Of a stretch of 64,000 bases of DNA, positions 18,530 through 27,042 are shown piece after piece (position 1 is the first letter of the stretch; each line of letters opens with the position of its first letter). The translations under genes were made by a program, and so were the position numbers. This DNA is from Alkalihalobacterium chitinilyticum (GTDB lineage: Bacteria; Bacillota; Bacilli; Bacillales; Bacillaceae_F), in NCBI RefSeq assembly GCF_029028005.1, contig NZ_JAOTPO010000012.1, forward strand, positions 104,477-168,476, written 5' to 3'. The notes beneath the pieces were generated by a model, which was not told the DNA's origin, ran no database searches, and saw only the letters and a list, made by a program, of their open reading frames with translations.

Positions 18530-18546
18530 GTTTAATATAATTAAAC
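18530..18546. promoter_or_regulatory. Operator-like palindrome, copy 2
   Basis: The second GTTTAAT-N3-ATTAAAC dyad lies 21 bp upstream of the regulator's start codon. The flanks also match copy 1 (AAA before, AAAT after), so about 24 bp are shared. This placement suits autoregulation. Confidence 0.6.
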
Positions 18547-18567
18547 AAATGGGCGAAAAGGAGTGTT

Positions 18568-19800
18568 TTGATTCGTATGCTAGGAGAACGGATTAGAAAA
18601 TTTAGAAAACAGAAAAAGATGACTCTTGAAGCATTAGCGGGTAAAGAGCTGACAAAGGGAATGCTTAGCCTTATTGAAAATAACAAAGCAAAGCCATCAA
18701 TGGAAAGCTTGTCATATATCGCTCAACAGCTTGAAGTTGAAGTATCTGATTTATTAGGAGCCTTAAGTTCAGAGGAATTGAGAGTTATTTTAGAAAAAGC
18801 AGAAAAAATATACAATAGTGATCTTAATAAAGTAAAAGAGAGATCCAAACGGCTTATTGAGTTAATCGAGCCTTATGTTGATAAACTTTCACAAGGCTAT
18901 GAAGCAGCTCGCTTATTAGAAATTTACAGCTACTCACTTTACAACGAAAAAAGACAAGGTTGGCAGGAACTGTCGGACCTGGCGGCTATGATGTATGACC
19001 AAATGAATATTTCAGTTAATCGAGCAGGAATTGCAGTTTTTCGTACATTGGACAAGTTCAATAAGCATGACTATGAGAAAGCGTTAGAAATCTTTTTGCA
19101 TGAACGGAGCTTAATTGAAGAAAATCACGCTTATATTGACCCGTTGACTAGGCTCGAACTTGATTATCATGAAGCTGTTCTCTACTATGCAGTCGGTGAT
19201 ACAAAAGCTGCAACGGAGATTATGGAAAGTGCACTTCATTTTTCTAAAGAAAAACAGATTTTTTACCGCGTGGATGAATTATACCGACTTGCTGCAGCAC
19301 ATGCGATGATGTTAAGAAATGAGCGTCAAAAAGACTACTACTTAGAAAAGCTAAAGCTATACAGTGAATTTGCGGACAACTTGTTTTCGCTTCAGTTTTA
19401 CAAGCTCATTCGTATTATGTCTCTAATCGATGAGAAACGTGAATACAAGAAAGCAATAGAAGAGATAGATCAACTCTTTTCCGACGGAGAAAAAATAAAC
19501 TTTTACGATCCTTGGTTTAATCTTGAAAAGGGCAAGGCCCTTTATTATTTAGAGCGCTATGAGGAAGCTCTTTTATATCTTGACGTGGTTGTCATTCCAC
19601 CAGAAATCCATCACCCGTTTGATTTATCGATTTTCTATGTCGTGGATGCCTTTAAGGCGCTTTGCTATCATGAGCTAGGAAATAAAAATGATGCGGTTAC
19701 AGCAATTAAAAGAGCAGTACATCATTTTGAAACGCTCCCAGATACACCGTTTAAGGAAATGGTTTTAAAAGCGAATGAGAAAATAGGAAGTCAACGGTAA
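18568..19800 (+). CDS. XRE-family regulator with C-terminal TPR-like repeats
   Basis: A 410-residue protein with an N-terminal XRE helix-turn-helix (ERIRKFRKQKKMTLEALAG through MLSLIENNKAKPSMESLSYI) and a long all-helical C-terminal region with degenerate tetratricopeptide repeats. This layout resembles RNPP/PlcR-type and related TPR regulators that sense peptides or proteins. It is divergent from the MFS transporter across two matched palindromes. The start may be TTG at 18568 or ATG at 18577 (MLGERIRKF); AAAAGGAG ends 4 nt before the former and 13 before the latter. No signal-peptide pheromone gene was seen beside it. Confidence 0.85.
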   Translation: MIRMLGERIRKFRKQKKMTLEALAGKELTKGMLSLIENNKAKPSMESLSYIAQQLEVEVSDLLGALSSEELRVILEKAEKIYNSDLNKVKERSKRLIELIEPYVDKLSQGYEAARLLEIYSYSLYNEKRQGWQELSDLAAMMYDQMNISVNRAGIAVFRTLDKFNKHDYEKALEIFLHERSLIEENHAYIDPLTRLELDYHEAVLYYAVGDTKAATEIMESALHFSKEKQIFYRVDELYRLAAAHAMMLRNERQKDYYLEKLKLYSEFADNLFSLQFYKLIRIMSLIDEKREYKKAIEEIDQLFSDGEKINFYDPWFNLEKGKALYYLERYEEALLYLDVVVIPPEIHHPFDLSIFYVVDAFKALCYHELGNKNDAVTAIKRAVHHFETLPDTPFKEMVLKANEKIGSQR

Positions 19801-19851
19801 GAAGGAAATACATTAATCATAGCAACGGGTTCATAAATTGTACAAGTTAAT

Positions 19852-19889
19852 AAAAAAGGACATGGAGATTAAACTCCATGCCCTTTTTA
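19852..19889. terminator. Bidirectional terminator
   Basis: A stem of AAAAAAGG.CATGGAG against CTCCATG.CCTTTTT with one internal mismatch, ATTAAA loop, and A and T tracts on either side. It separates the converging XRE regulator and ABC-importer genes. Confidence 0.9.
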
Positions 19890-19970
19890 AAGATAATAAT
19901 GTGATTTTTGAGATTTACAATTTCCAAGCTCACAAGTAATATCAGTAAATTTAAAAACGACTGTCATTAA

Positions 19971-20975
19971 TTATTTTAACAGTTCTTCAAGTTTAGTTGT
20001 ATCTACAAAGCCTGTTAAATCTGGATCGTCTTCAATAAAGCTTAATTGATATGAAGCATCAGCCCATGCTTGTAGTGCTTCTGGGAACGTATCTGTAGTA
20101 ACGACCATACGTTGCCATGCGTTTTCTAGTACACTTTCTGGTAAACGTTGTTGTGTTAAGTTATATAGTGAGTCATTGATTGTTTTTAACGTATCTTCAG
20201 TGTTTTCATGTGTGTAGTTAACAGCTTGAATGTGTCCTTTAAGCATAGCTTCAACAATCTCAGGTTGTTCTTCCATGAAACGCTTAGAAGTAACGAGTAC
20301 AACACTTGCTAATGTTTCTCCAAGGAATACATCATTCCATTCTGAGACAACTTTTGCACCTAATTCTTCAACAAGGTACGTTCCCCATGGTTCTGGAGCT
20401 GCAGCCGCATCAATTTGCCCTTGTTCAAACATAGCAACCATGTTAGCAGGAGCGACACGAGATTGGTGCTCTACAGTACCACCTAGACGGTTGGATTGAA
20501 GTCCAAGGTCTTGCAGCATAATTTCTAATTGAACGTTATGAGTACAACCATTTCCTGGCGTACAGAACGACTTCCCGTCGAAATCCTCAAGAGTTTCAAT
20601 ACCAGCATCTTCACGAGCAACAATTAATGTAGCACCATTAGCGGCTGCACTAATAACAACAACATCTCCACCACGTAAGAAGTAGTTAATTGCTGGACCT
20701 GGTCCGACATAACCGATATCTAACGTACCAGCATCAAGCGCTTCGATAAAGTCATTTCCATTTGGAAAGTCTCTGAAGTTTGCTTCAACCTCTCCAAGTT
20801 CATCTTGGAAGAAGCCTTTCTCCATTCCTACAATACCTGCAGCGTGATCTAAGTTTGGAAAGTATCCAATAGATACGCTGTCAGCTGAGCCGTCACCAGA
20901 TGTGTTACCAGATCCACAAGCAGCGAGCATTCCAACTAAGGCAACACTTGCAACAGTTTTTAAAAACTTTTTCAC
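19971..20975 (-). CDS. NitT/TauT-family ABC transporter substrate-binding lipoprotein
   Basis: A 334-residue extracellular binding protein with a lipoprotein signal: charged VKKFLK, hydrophobic core, lipobox MLAAC. The mature part has the SsuA/TauA/NrtA fold markers SIGYFPNLDHAAGI, GTLDIGYVGPGPAINY and AAAAPEPWGTYL. It binds a small anion such as an alkanesulfonate, taurine or a related compound; the exact ligand cannot be read. The GTG at 20975 is chosen over the open frame to 21041 because it gives a proper lipoprotein signal and has AGGGGGA upstream. It is the last gene of an ATPase-permease-binding protein operon. No ssuD-type monooxygenase is adjacent. Confidence 0.85.
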   Translation of the reverse strand: MKKFLKTVASVALVGMLAACGSGNTSGDGSADSVSIGYFPNLDHAAGIVGMEKGFFQDELGEVEANFRDFPNGNDFIEALDAGTLDIGYVGPGPAINYFLRGGDVVVISAAANGATLIVAREDAGIETLEDFDGKSFCTPGNGCTHNVQLEIMLQDLGLQSNRLGGTVEHQSRVAPANMVAMFEQGQIDAAAAPEPWGTYLVEELGAKVVSEWNDVFLGETLASVVLVTSKRFMEEQPEIVEAMLKGHIQAVNYTHENTEDTLKTINDSLYNLTQQRLPESVLENAWQRMVVTTDTFPEALQAWADASYQLSFIEDDPDLTGFVDTTKLEELLK

Positions 20976-20994
20976 TTTTTTTCCCCCTAAAAAA

Positions 20995-21768
20995 TTAATT
21001 GTTTTTTGATAATCCAAAGCGAGTAAGCACTCGTTTTTCAACTCTATTAAAAATTAAATACTCAACAGTTAAGCCAATTAAAGAAATAATGACCATAATT
21101 GCGATAACGAGGTCCATATTAAACATATCTTTTGCATTTAATAGGGTACGTCCCAGACCACCTGTACCGAGAAGCTCCCCAGCCATCAATGCACGCCATC
21201 CGAATGCCCATGCAAGTCTGGCACCGGTTAAAGCAGAAGGGATAGAAGCTGGTATCATCACTTTCCAAACGAGTTCGGAACGGTTATAGCCCATAGTCCG
21301 TGCTGCCCGAATTAGCAGCGGTTGAACATTCTTTATTCCCATTCTTACATTCATTGTCATTGCCCATGTTCCACCTAACACAATAATAAAGATAATGGCA
21401 AGGTCACTTCCTGCAAAAATCATAAGCGCGATTGGTAACCACACAATACTCGGAACCGATTGAAGTGCAATAACGAGAGATCCTAATGTTTCATCAGCCA
21501 GTTTTGAACGTGCTAACAAAATACCTAATGATGCACCTATAATAACAGCGAGCACAAAACCGATTGCTATCCGCTGAATACTTGTTGTCAGCGCATGAAA
21601 CAAAATACCAGTTTCAAAGAAACCACGATACAGCTGGGTTAGTGTCCCGCCTGGTGATGGAAACATCATAACAGAGAAGAACTGATAACTAAGGTTTAGT
21701 CTATATGTGATCTCCCATATCGCGATGAGTGCCATAAAGAAGAGCAGCCTTCTTACTATTGTAGTCAT
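20995..21768 (-). CDS. NitT/TauT-family ABC transporter permease
   Basis: A 257-residue membrane permease of the SsuC/TauC family with about six hydrophobic segments. The coupling-loop (EAA) region reads ARTMGYNRSELVWKVMIPAS followed by PSALTGARLAWAFGWRALMAG, which contacts the ATPase. Its start lies inside the 3' end of the ATPase gene (68-nt overlap, different frame), with GGGAGG about 10 nt upstream. It delivers the ligand captured by the downstream lipoprotein. Confidence 0.9.
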   Translation of the reverse strand: MTTIVRRLLFFMALIAIWEITYRLNLSYQFFSVMMFPSPGGTLTQLYRGFFETGILFHALTTSIQRIAIGFVLAVIIGASLGILLARSKLADETLGSLVIALQSVPSIVWLPIALMIFAGSDLAIIFIIVLGGTWAMTMNVRMGIKNVQPLLIRAARTMGYNRSELVWKVMIPASIPSALTGARLAWAFGWRALMAGELLGTGGLGRTLLNAKDMFNMDLVIAIMVIISLIGLTVEYLIFNRVEKRVLTRFGLSKNN

Positions 21769-22546
21769 CTCCCATTTCCTCCCTCATGACTTTTTCGATT
21801 TCACCAGCTAGATGCTCCATAATTTCTTCTTCTAGTTTAATAAATTCTGGACTAGCTTGTTTTCTAGGCCTTGGAATCGTAACGTCAAACGTTTTAATAA
21901 TTCCGCCGGGTCTAACACCCATTAAGACTATGCGATCAGATAAAAGAATGGCTTCACGAATGTTATGTGTAACAAACAAGATCGTTTTCTTTGTTTCTTC
22001 CCAAATGTATTGAACTTCTTTGTGAAGCATAGATCGTGTCTGTTCATCTAGAGCACCGAATGGTTCATCCATTAAAAGGATCTTCGGGTCCATTGCTAAA
22101 GCTCGGGCAATCGATACACGCTGCTTCATTCCTCCTGAAAGTTCATGAGGATATGAATTGATAAATTTGCTTAAATGGACGAGCTTTAAGTATTCGATTG
22201 CTTTTTTCTTTGCTTCTTCTTTTTTTATTTTCTTTTTCAAAGCAAACATGACGTTTTCAAGTACTGTCAACCAAGGCATAAGTGCTGCTTCTTGGAATAC
22301 AACCCCGCGGTCAGATCCTGGACTAGTAATTACTTGGTTGCTAACTTCAACCGTACCAGTTGTTGCTTGGTCCAATCCTGCAACAATATTTAATAGTGTT
22401 GACTTACCGCATCCAGAAGGACCTAATAACGAAACAAATTCTCCTGATTTTAAATCAAGATTAATATTTTCAAAGACTGTGTAAGCTGTTTTATCATCTT
22501 TGTTATGAAATGTCTTACTTACATTTTTAATTTGAACCTCAGCCAT
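21701..22546 (-). CDS. NitT/TauT-family ABC transporter ATPase
   Basis: A 281-residue ATPase of the SsuB/TauB/NrtD group. Walker A is GPSGCGKST, the Q loop is VVFQEAALMPWLTV, the ABC signature is LSGGMKQR, Walker B is ILLMDEPFGALDE, and the switch His lies in FVTHNIREA. It is the first gene of the operon with an AAGGAGG site and a near-consensus promoter upstream (22628-22656). The C terminus extends about 23 residues past the point where the permease frame begins. Confidence 0.95.
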   Translation of the reverse strand: MAEVQIKNVSKTFHNKDDKTAYTVFENINLDLKSGEFVSLLGPSGCGKSTLLNIVAGLDQATTGTVEVSNQVITSPGSDRGVVFQEAALMPWLTVLENVMFALKKKIKKEEAKKKAIEYLKLVHLSKFINSYPHELSGGMKQRVSIARALAMDPKILLMDEPFGALDEQTRSMLHKEVQYIWEETKKTILFVTHNIREAILLSDRIVLMGVRPGGIIKTFDVTIPRPRKQASPEFIKLEEEIMEHLAGEIEKVMREEMGDDYNSKKAALLYGTHRDMGDHI

Positions 22547-22627
22547 TGCACAGACCTCCTTTTATATCCCTAAATTTTCTAATTTTTGATAAAACATATC
22601 TTTTTAGTCGGCTTTAATCATGTTGTT

Positions 22628-22656
22628 AGTATATGACGGAACTTTTTGTCTGTCAA
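22628..22656 (-). promoter_or_regulatory. Sigma-A promoter of the ABC importer operon
   Basis: Read on the minus strand: TTGACA, exactly 17 bp, then TATACT. It lies about 80 bp before the ATPase start codon. I saw no S-box, T-box or clear CymR site in the short leader. Confidence 0.75.
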
Positions 22657-22761
22657 CACTTATTTCCGTACATTTTTAGTAAGTTCAACCCCTTGATGAC
22701 AGCCATCTAAACATGTAAGGTTATATTTACGAAAACAGCCGTATGAAAGTCACATACCAAT

Positions 22762-22803
22762 ACAACAAGGGCATGAAGCAAGGGTTCTTCATGCCTTTGT
22801 TGT
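22762..22803 (-). terminator. Terminator-like hairpin after the small coiled-coil gene
   Basis: A 17-bp stem (22762-22778 with 22787-22803, one G-U pair) and 8-nt loop. It lies 38 nt beyond the stop of the minus-strand gene at 22842 and keeps it apart from the ABC operon promoter. Confidence 0.7.
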
Positions 22804-22841
22804 GAGGGGACTCTTCAAATCCCAATATATATCTTCTGATT

Positions 22842-23102
22842 TTATAACTCTTGTTGTTGATGTAACTGATGGTTTAATTCATATAACATGGCTTGGATTT
22901 GTTGTTCCGTTTGCAGTATTTCCTGTTGAATTTGCGGGACGGCTGATTTTTCTTCTTCTTTTAATTGTCGCATTAAATCCTGAAGTTTATTTTCGGCGTC
23001 GTACATTAAATTTGGGTTCTGGTCTTTAGTCTGCAAAGCTTGTAAAGCACGCTGCATAGCAAGTATTGATTGATGCACGACTTCGTTCTGTGATTGAGTC
23101 AC
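22842..23102 (-). CDS. Small Gln-rich coiled-coil protein, unknown function
   Basis: An 86-residue protein that I do not recognise. It is hydrophilic and almost entirely helical, rich in Gln and Glu (LMRQLKEEEKSAVPQIQQEI), with heptad-like spacing and no cysteine or membrane segment. It is likely real: GTG start with AGGAGG 7 nt upstream, and a good terminator hairpin follows. It may be a small sporulation-associated or structural coiled coil, but this is a guess. It sits upstream of, and divergent from, spo0B. Confidence 0.65.
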   Translation of the reverse strand: MTQSQNEVVHQSILAMQRALQALQTKDQNPNLMYDAENKLQDLMRQLKEEEKSAVPQIQQEILQTEQQIQAMLYELNHQLHQQQEL

Positions 23103-23572
23103 TACAAATCCTCCTATGTAAGACTTTACGATTATTTAAAATTAAATAGAGTCTAACGTCTTTCAAGAAATTGAGTGTAAGATAGGCCAGCCATTTAATA
23201 GTATGGATTGGAAAGTAAGGATTATTTGCAAATGTTGTTTAATATGACTTTTATCCTATAAGATGCGGAATTGTCTGCTCAGTTAATAGGTCTTAATAAG
23301 ATCGTCAGGATCGTCAGACGATTTAAGATATCGTAGAGAAATAGGTCTTAATAAGATCGTCAGGATCGTCAGACGATTTAAGATATCGTAGAGAAAAATG
23401 ATGGCTGCGGTAATCTTTTTGCACTGAAAAAAGGATAAAACAATGAGCATTTGCTTATAACTTATAGGAAATAATTAGCTGACTTTCGCTTTTCTGACAC
23501 AAATAAAAAGAAACGTACGTGAATTTTTGCTATACTGTTTAGAGCATAGTAATGATAAGGTGGAGTACAGGC
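23103..23572. other. Intergenic region before spo0B
   Basis: This 470-bp region has no gene. It contains the perfect 55-bp tandem duplication at 23285-23394. In B. subtilis and many relatives the ribosomal genes rplU, ysxB and rpmA precede spo0B; they are absent here, so a rearrangement has occurred. A TATACT hexamer at 23531 could be a -10 for spo0B but lacks a -35. Confidence 0.5.
23285..23394. repeat. Perfect 2 x 55-bp tandem repeat
   Basis: Copies at 23285-23339 and 23340-23394 are identical at all 55 positions. Each holds two direct GATCGTCAG words and the dyad ATCGTC-A-GACGAT. The array lies about 180 bp upstream of spo0B in non-coding DNA. Confidence 0.95.
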
Positions 23573-24106
23573 ATGGCAAAACCAAATGAAATTATTGATA
23601 TTTTACGTCATTCCAGGCACGATTGGTTAAATGTAATGCAGTTAATTAAAGGAAATCTTGCCTTGAACCGACCTGAACGAATCGAAGAAATTATTCGTTC
23701 AGTCATACAGCAGTCTCAAAATGAAAGTAAGTTATCCAGTTTAAACATACCAGCGTTAGTTGCGGATTTATTAACTTTTAATTGGGAAAACCATTGTTAT
23801 GAACTAGAAATCGAAGTCATTGGTGATGTGAAAGATTTAAGCCATTATGAGAATGAGCTCCATGAGTGGTATTCTCAATTTATAAAATTGCTGGATCAAT
23901 GCTGTGATGAAGGTACTGAAAATCATTTATTAGTTACGTTCCAATTATTAGAGGAAGAAGTAAAGATCATTTTTGATTTTCAAGGACAGTTCAAAGATAT
24001 TTCTGTAATTGAGTCTTGGTTCAAGTCCCCATCATCAGAACTATTAGTCATTGCTGAAAAAGAGCTTTCAGTTAATGAGATGTTTTGTGTAGTAACGTTG
24101 AATTAA
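23573..24106 (+). CDS. spo0B: Sporulation phosphotransferase Spo0B
   Basis: Relays phosphate from Spo0F to Spo0A in the sporulation phosphorelay. 177 residues. The active helix reads ILRHSRHDWLNVMQLIKGNL, with the phospho-accepting His about 16 (the His of RHDW). The rest is a degenerate histidine-kinase-like C-terminal domain with low conservation, as usual for Spo0B. The ATG at 23573 (MAKPNEI) is chosen over that at 23552 because AAGGTGGAG lies between them. It sits directly before obgE, the conserved arrangement in bacilli. Confidence 0.93.
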   Translation: MAKPNEIIDILRHSRHDWLNVMQLIKGNLALNRPERIEEIIRSVIQQSQNESKLSSLNIPALVADLLTFNWENHCYELEIEVIGDVKDLSHYENELHEWYSQFIKLLDQCCDEGTENHLLVTFQLLEEEVKIIFDFQGQFKDISVIESWFKSPSSELLVIAEKELSVNEMFCVVTLN

Positions 24107-24124
24107 TTTAGAGGTGAGATCACG

Positions 24125-25408
24125 ATGTTTGTAGATAAGGTCAAGGTTTATGTAAAAGGTGGCGACGGTGGAAACGGAATGGTTGCCTATCGCCGTGAAA
24201 AATATGTTCCAGACGGCGGGCCAGCTGGCGGTGACGGTGGAAAAGGGGCAGACGTAGTTTTTGAAGTGGAAGAGGGATTACGAACGCTCATGGATTTCCG
24301 CTACCAGAAGCATTTTAAAGCACCAAGAGGAGAGCATGGTCGTCCAAAAAATCAACATGGAAAAAATGCGGAAGATTTTGTGATTAAAGTTCCGCCTGGC
24401 ACAACGGTTGTTGATGATGATACGAAGGAAGTAATTGCTGATCTAACACAACACGGGCAACGTGCAGTCATTGCTAAAGGTGGTCGCGGCGGACGAGGAA
24501 ATTCGCGCTTTGCTACTCCTTCTAATCCGGCACCTGAAATTGCTGAAAATGGAGAACCGGGTATTGAACGTTATATCTCGTTAGAACTAAAGGTTCTTGC
24601 AGATGTTGGTTTAGTCGGTTTCCCGAGTGTTGGTAAATCAACATTACTATCTGTCGTTTCTGCAGCCAAGCCAAAAATTGCGGATTATCACTTTACAACG
24701 CTTACCCCGAACTTAGGTGTTGTAGAGACGGAAGATGGAAGAGGCTTTGTTATGGCCGATTTACCAGGATTAATTGAGGGCGCCCATTCAGGAGTAGGGT
24801 TAGGTCATCAATTTTTAAGACATATTGAACGTACGAAAGTCATTGTACATATTATCGATATGTCTGCTTTAGAAGGTAGAGATCCTTATGAAGATTACGT
24901 CAAAATTAATGATGAACTAAAACAATATAATATGCGTCTATTAGAAAGACCACAAGTCATTGTTGCGAATAAAATGGACATGCCTGATGCAGAAGAAAAT
25001 TTAGCTAAATTTAAAGAGGCATTGCAAGAAGATATTCAAATTTTCCCGATATCTGCTTTTACAAGACAAGGGGTAAGGGAACTTCTTTTAGCAGTTGCTG
25101 ATATAGTAGATACAACGCCAGAATTTCCGCTCTATGAAGAAGCACCGGATCAAACAAGAGTTCTTTATAAGCATGAGAAGAAAGAAGATCCTTTCATGAT
25201 CTCTAGAGCTGACGATGGTTCGTATGTGATTTCAGGGACAGAAATTGAAAAGCTTTTCAAAATGACAGATTTCTCTCGCGATGAGTCCGTTCGTCGCTTT
25301 GCTCGCCAGTTGCGTGGAATGGGAGTAGATGATGCACTTAGACAAAGAGGTGCCAAAGACGGCGATATTGTCCGCTTGCTTGAATACGAATTTGAGTTTA
25401 TTGAATAA
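24125..25408 (+). CDS. obgE: Obg family GTPase
   Basis: An essential 427-residue GTPase linked to 50S ribosome assembly, stress response and sporulation. The glycine-rich N-terminal Obg fold shows [21 protein letters not shown]. The G domain has GFPSVGKST (G1), DLPGL (G3), NKMD (G4) and ISAFT (G5), and a C-terminal OCT domain follows. GAGGTGAG precedes ATG. It lies 18 nt downstream of spo0B and is likely cotranscribed with it; a weak hairpin follows the stop. Confidence 0.98.
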   Translation: MFVDKVKVYVKGGDGGNGMVAYRREKYVPDGGPAGGDGGKGADVVFEVEEGLRTLMDFRYQKHFKAPRGEHGRPKNQHGKNAEDFVIKVPPGTTVVDDDTKEVIADLTQHGQRAVIAKGGRGGRGNSRFATPSNPAPEIAENGEPGIERYISLELKVLADVGLVGFPSVGKSTLLSVVSAAKPKIADYHFTTLTPNLGVVETEDGRGFVMADLPGLIEGAHSGVGLGHQFLRHIERTKVIVHIIDMSALEGRDPYEDYVKINDELKQYNMRLLERPQVIVANKMDMPDAEENLAKFKEALQEDIQIFPISAFTRQGVRELLLAVADIVDTTPEFPLYEEAPDQTRVLYKHEKKEDPFMISRADDGSYVISGTEIEKLFKMTDFSRDESVRRFARQLRGMGVDDALRQRGAKDGDIVRLLEYEFEFIE

Positions 25409-25419
25409 GCTGTAAATAG

Positions 25420-25450
25420 AGAGCTGCCTTAATCTAGGGCGGCTCTTTAG
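25420..25450 (+). terminator. Probable terminator after obgE
   Basis: AGAGCTGCC (25420-25428) pairs with GGCGGCTCT (25438-25446, one G-U), followed by TTTAG. The T run is short. Confidence 0.55.
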
Positions 25451-25614
25451 ACTTTCACAATTTAGAAAATTAACGATGTATAAAACTAAAAAGTGAAAAT
25501 CAAATGACCAAGGCACGAAAAGTATTATGAGGTCCAGTGGATTTTACCATTGTCAAAAAGTTCTAACAAATTTATAATGAAAAATAACTTTAGGTAGGGA
25601 TCGGTGGTGGTATT

Positions 25615-26064
25615 ATGTCCAAGGGAATTGAACAGTTTTATCTTGTTCGAGAAGATATGTTAACTGAAGCGATGCAAAAGACGCTAGAAGCGAAGGAATT
25701 ACTAGAGTCTGGAAAAGCAAAGAAAATTAATGAAGCGGTTAAAGAAGTCGGATTAAGCCGAAGTGCATTTTATAAATATCGTGATGGGATATACCCTTTT
25801 CATAAAATGCTTAAAGAAAAGATTATAACTTTATCGATTAATTTAGAGGATCGCTCAGGAACATTATCGCAGCTTCTATCGATTGTAGCTGAATCGGGAT
25901 GTAATGTACTCACCATTAATCAAACCATCCCGTTAAAAGGAAGAGCAAATATTACGTTATCATTAGATACGGTGTCAATGAAAATGGAAGTAAGTAAACT
26001 TATGCAGTCAATTCGTGATTTAGAGACCGTAATTAAGGTAGAAATTGTAGGTTCAGGCTCTTAA
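25615..26064 (+). CDS. pheB: ACT-domain protein PheB
   Basis: A 149-residue protein with an N-terminal helical segment resembling a helix-turn-helix ([21 protein letters not shown]) and a C-terminal ACT domain ([20 protein letters not shown]). It is encoded beside pheA across bacilli and is usually annotated as an aromatic-amino-acid ACT regulator (older annotations call it chorismate mutase); its biochemical role is not settled. ATG follows GGTGGTGG. The pheA start lies 22 nt downstream, so the two are one unit. Confidence 0.9.
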   Translation: MSKGIEQFYLVREDMLTEAMQKTLEAKELLESGKAKKINEAVKEVGLSRSAFYKYRDGIYPFHKMLKEKIITLSINLEDRSGTLSQLLSIVAESGCNVLTINQTIPLKGRANITLSLDTVSMKMEVSKLMQSIRDLETVIKVEIVGSGS

Positions 26065-26086
26065 CAGAAAGGAACGGTGTACTTAG

Positions 26087-26971
26087 GTGAAAACGATTGG
26101 ATTTTTAGGACCGGTGGGGACATTTACAGAAATGGCTGCTATGTCTATATTCCCGAAACAAAAACGAAAAGAATTTTCTACAATTCCAGCATGTATGGAA
26201 GGTGTTTCTACTGGAGAGGTAGATGCTGCAGTTGTTCCATTAGAAAATGCGATTGAAGGATCTGTGAACTTAACTCTAGACTATATCATTCATAAACATC
26301 AGCTTCCAATTGTCGGAGAAGTCGTTGTACCTGTCGAACAACATTTGCTTATCCACCCAAAACATATGAATGATTGGAAAGCCGTTAGTACCATATATTC
26401 TCATCCCCATGCCATTGCTCAATGTCATGAGTTTCTTAGAACGGCCTTACCTCAAGGTGAAGTGGAATATACCAATTCTACAAGTGCAGCAGCAAAATTT
26501 ATAATGGAAAACTCAGATCTGAAAGCAGCGGCAATTGGTAATGAATTAGCAGCGAAAACCTATAATCTTTCAATTATTGCAAAAAATATACATGATTATG
26601 ATAATAATCGTACTCGGTTTGTTATCTTATCTAAAAAGAAAGATGAAATCATTACACCTTATACTGTAGGGCATAAAACGACATTAATGGTGACCTTGCC
26701 GTCTGATTATTCAGGGGCACTCCATCAAGTGTTAAGTGCATTTTCTTGGAGAAAACTTAATCTTTCAAAAATTGAGTCTCGTCCAATGAAGACGGGCTTA
26801 GGTAATTATTTCTTTGTCATAGATGTTGAACAAAAAATGGATGAAATTTTAATTCCTGGTGTTATGGCTGAATTAGAGGCATTAGGATGTGGGGTTCGTG
26901 TACTAGGAAGTTATCCTTGTTTTACAATCGCATCGGTTAATGATGTATCTAAAAAGCCAATTCCGGAATAA
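26087..26971 (+). CDS. pheA: Prephenate dehydratase
   Basis: Converts prephenate to phenylpyruvate in phenylalanine synthesis; 294 residues. The catalytic domain opens with IGFLGPVGTFTEMAA and contains VVPLENAIEGSV and the catalytic triplet TRF in NNRTRFVIL. The C-terminal ACT domain carries the phenylalanine-binding ESRP motif (KIESRPMKTGLGNY), so feedback inhibition is expected. The start is GTG at 26087; its ribosome binding site AAAGGAA is rather distant (13 nt). Confidence 0.96.
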   Translation: MKTIGFLGPVGTFTEMAAMSIFPKQKRKEFSTIPACMEGVSTGEVDAAVVPLENAIEGSVNLTLDYIIHKHQLPIVGEVVVPVEQHLLIHPKHMNDWKAVSTIYSHPHAIAQCHEFLRTALPQGEVEYTNSTSAAAKFIMENSDLKAAAIGNELAAKTYNLSIIAKNIHDYDNNRTRFVILSKKKDEIITPYTVGHKTTLMVTLPSDYSGALHQVLSAFSWRKLNLSKIESRPMKTGLGNYFFVIDVEQKMDEILIPGVMAELEALGCGVRVLGSYPCFTIASVNDVSKKPIPE

Positions 26972-26986
26972 CAATACGAATAAAAT

Positions 26987-27035
26987 AAAGAGTGGAACGA
27001 TCCCCTTTTCTAATAATTGGTTACCTCCACTCTTT
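26987..27035. terminator. Bidirectional terminator between pheA and nadR
   Basis: AAAGAGTGGA (26987-26996) pairs perfectly with TCCACTCTTT (27026-27035) across a 29-nt loop. It lies between converging genes. Confidence 0.65.
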
Positions 27036-27042
27036 AATCGTG

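Noticed and set aside
22547..22700. S-box or T-box leader before the ABC importer
   Set aside because: The leader is only about 75 nt from the promoter to the start codon and has none of the conserved blocks.
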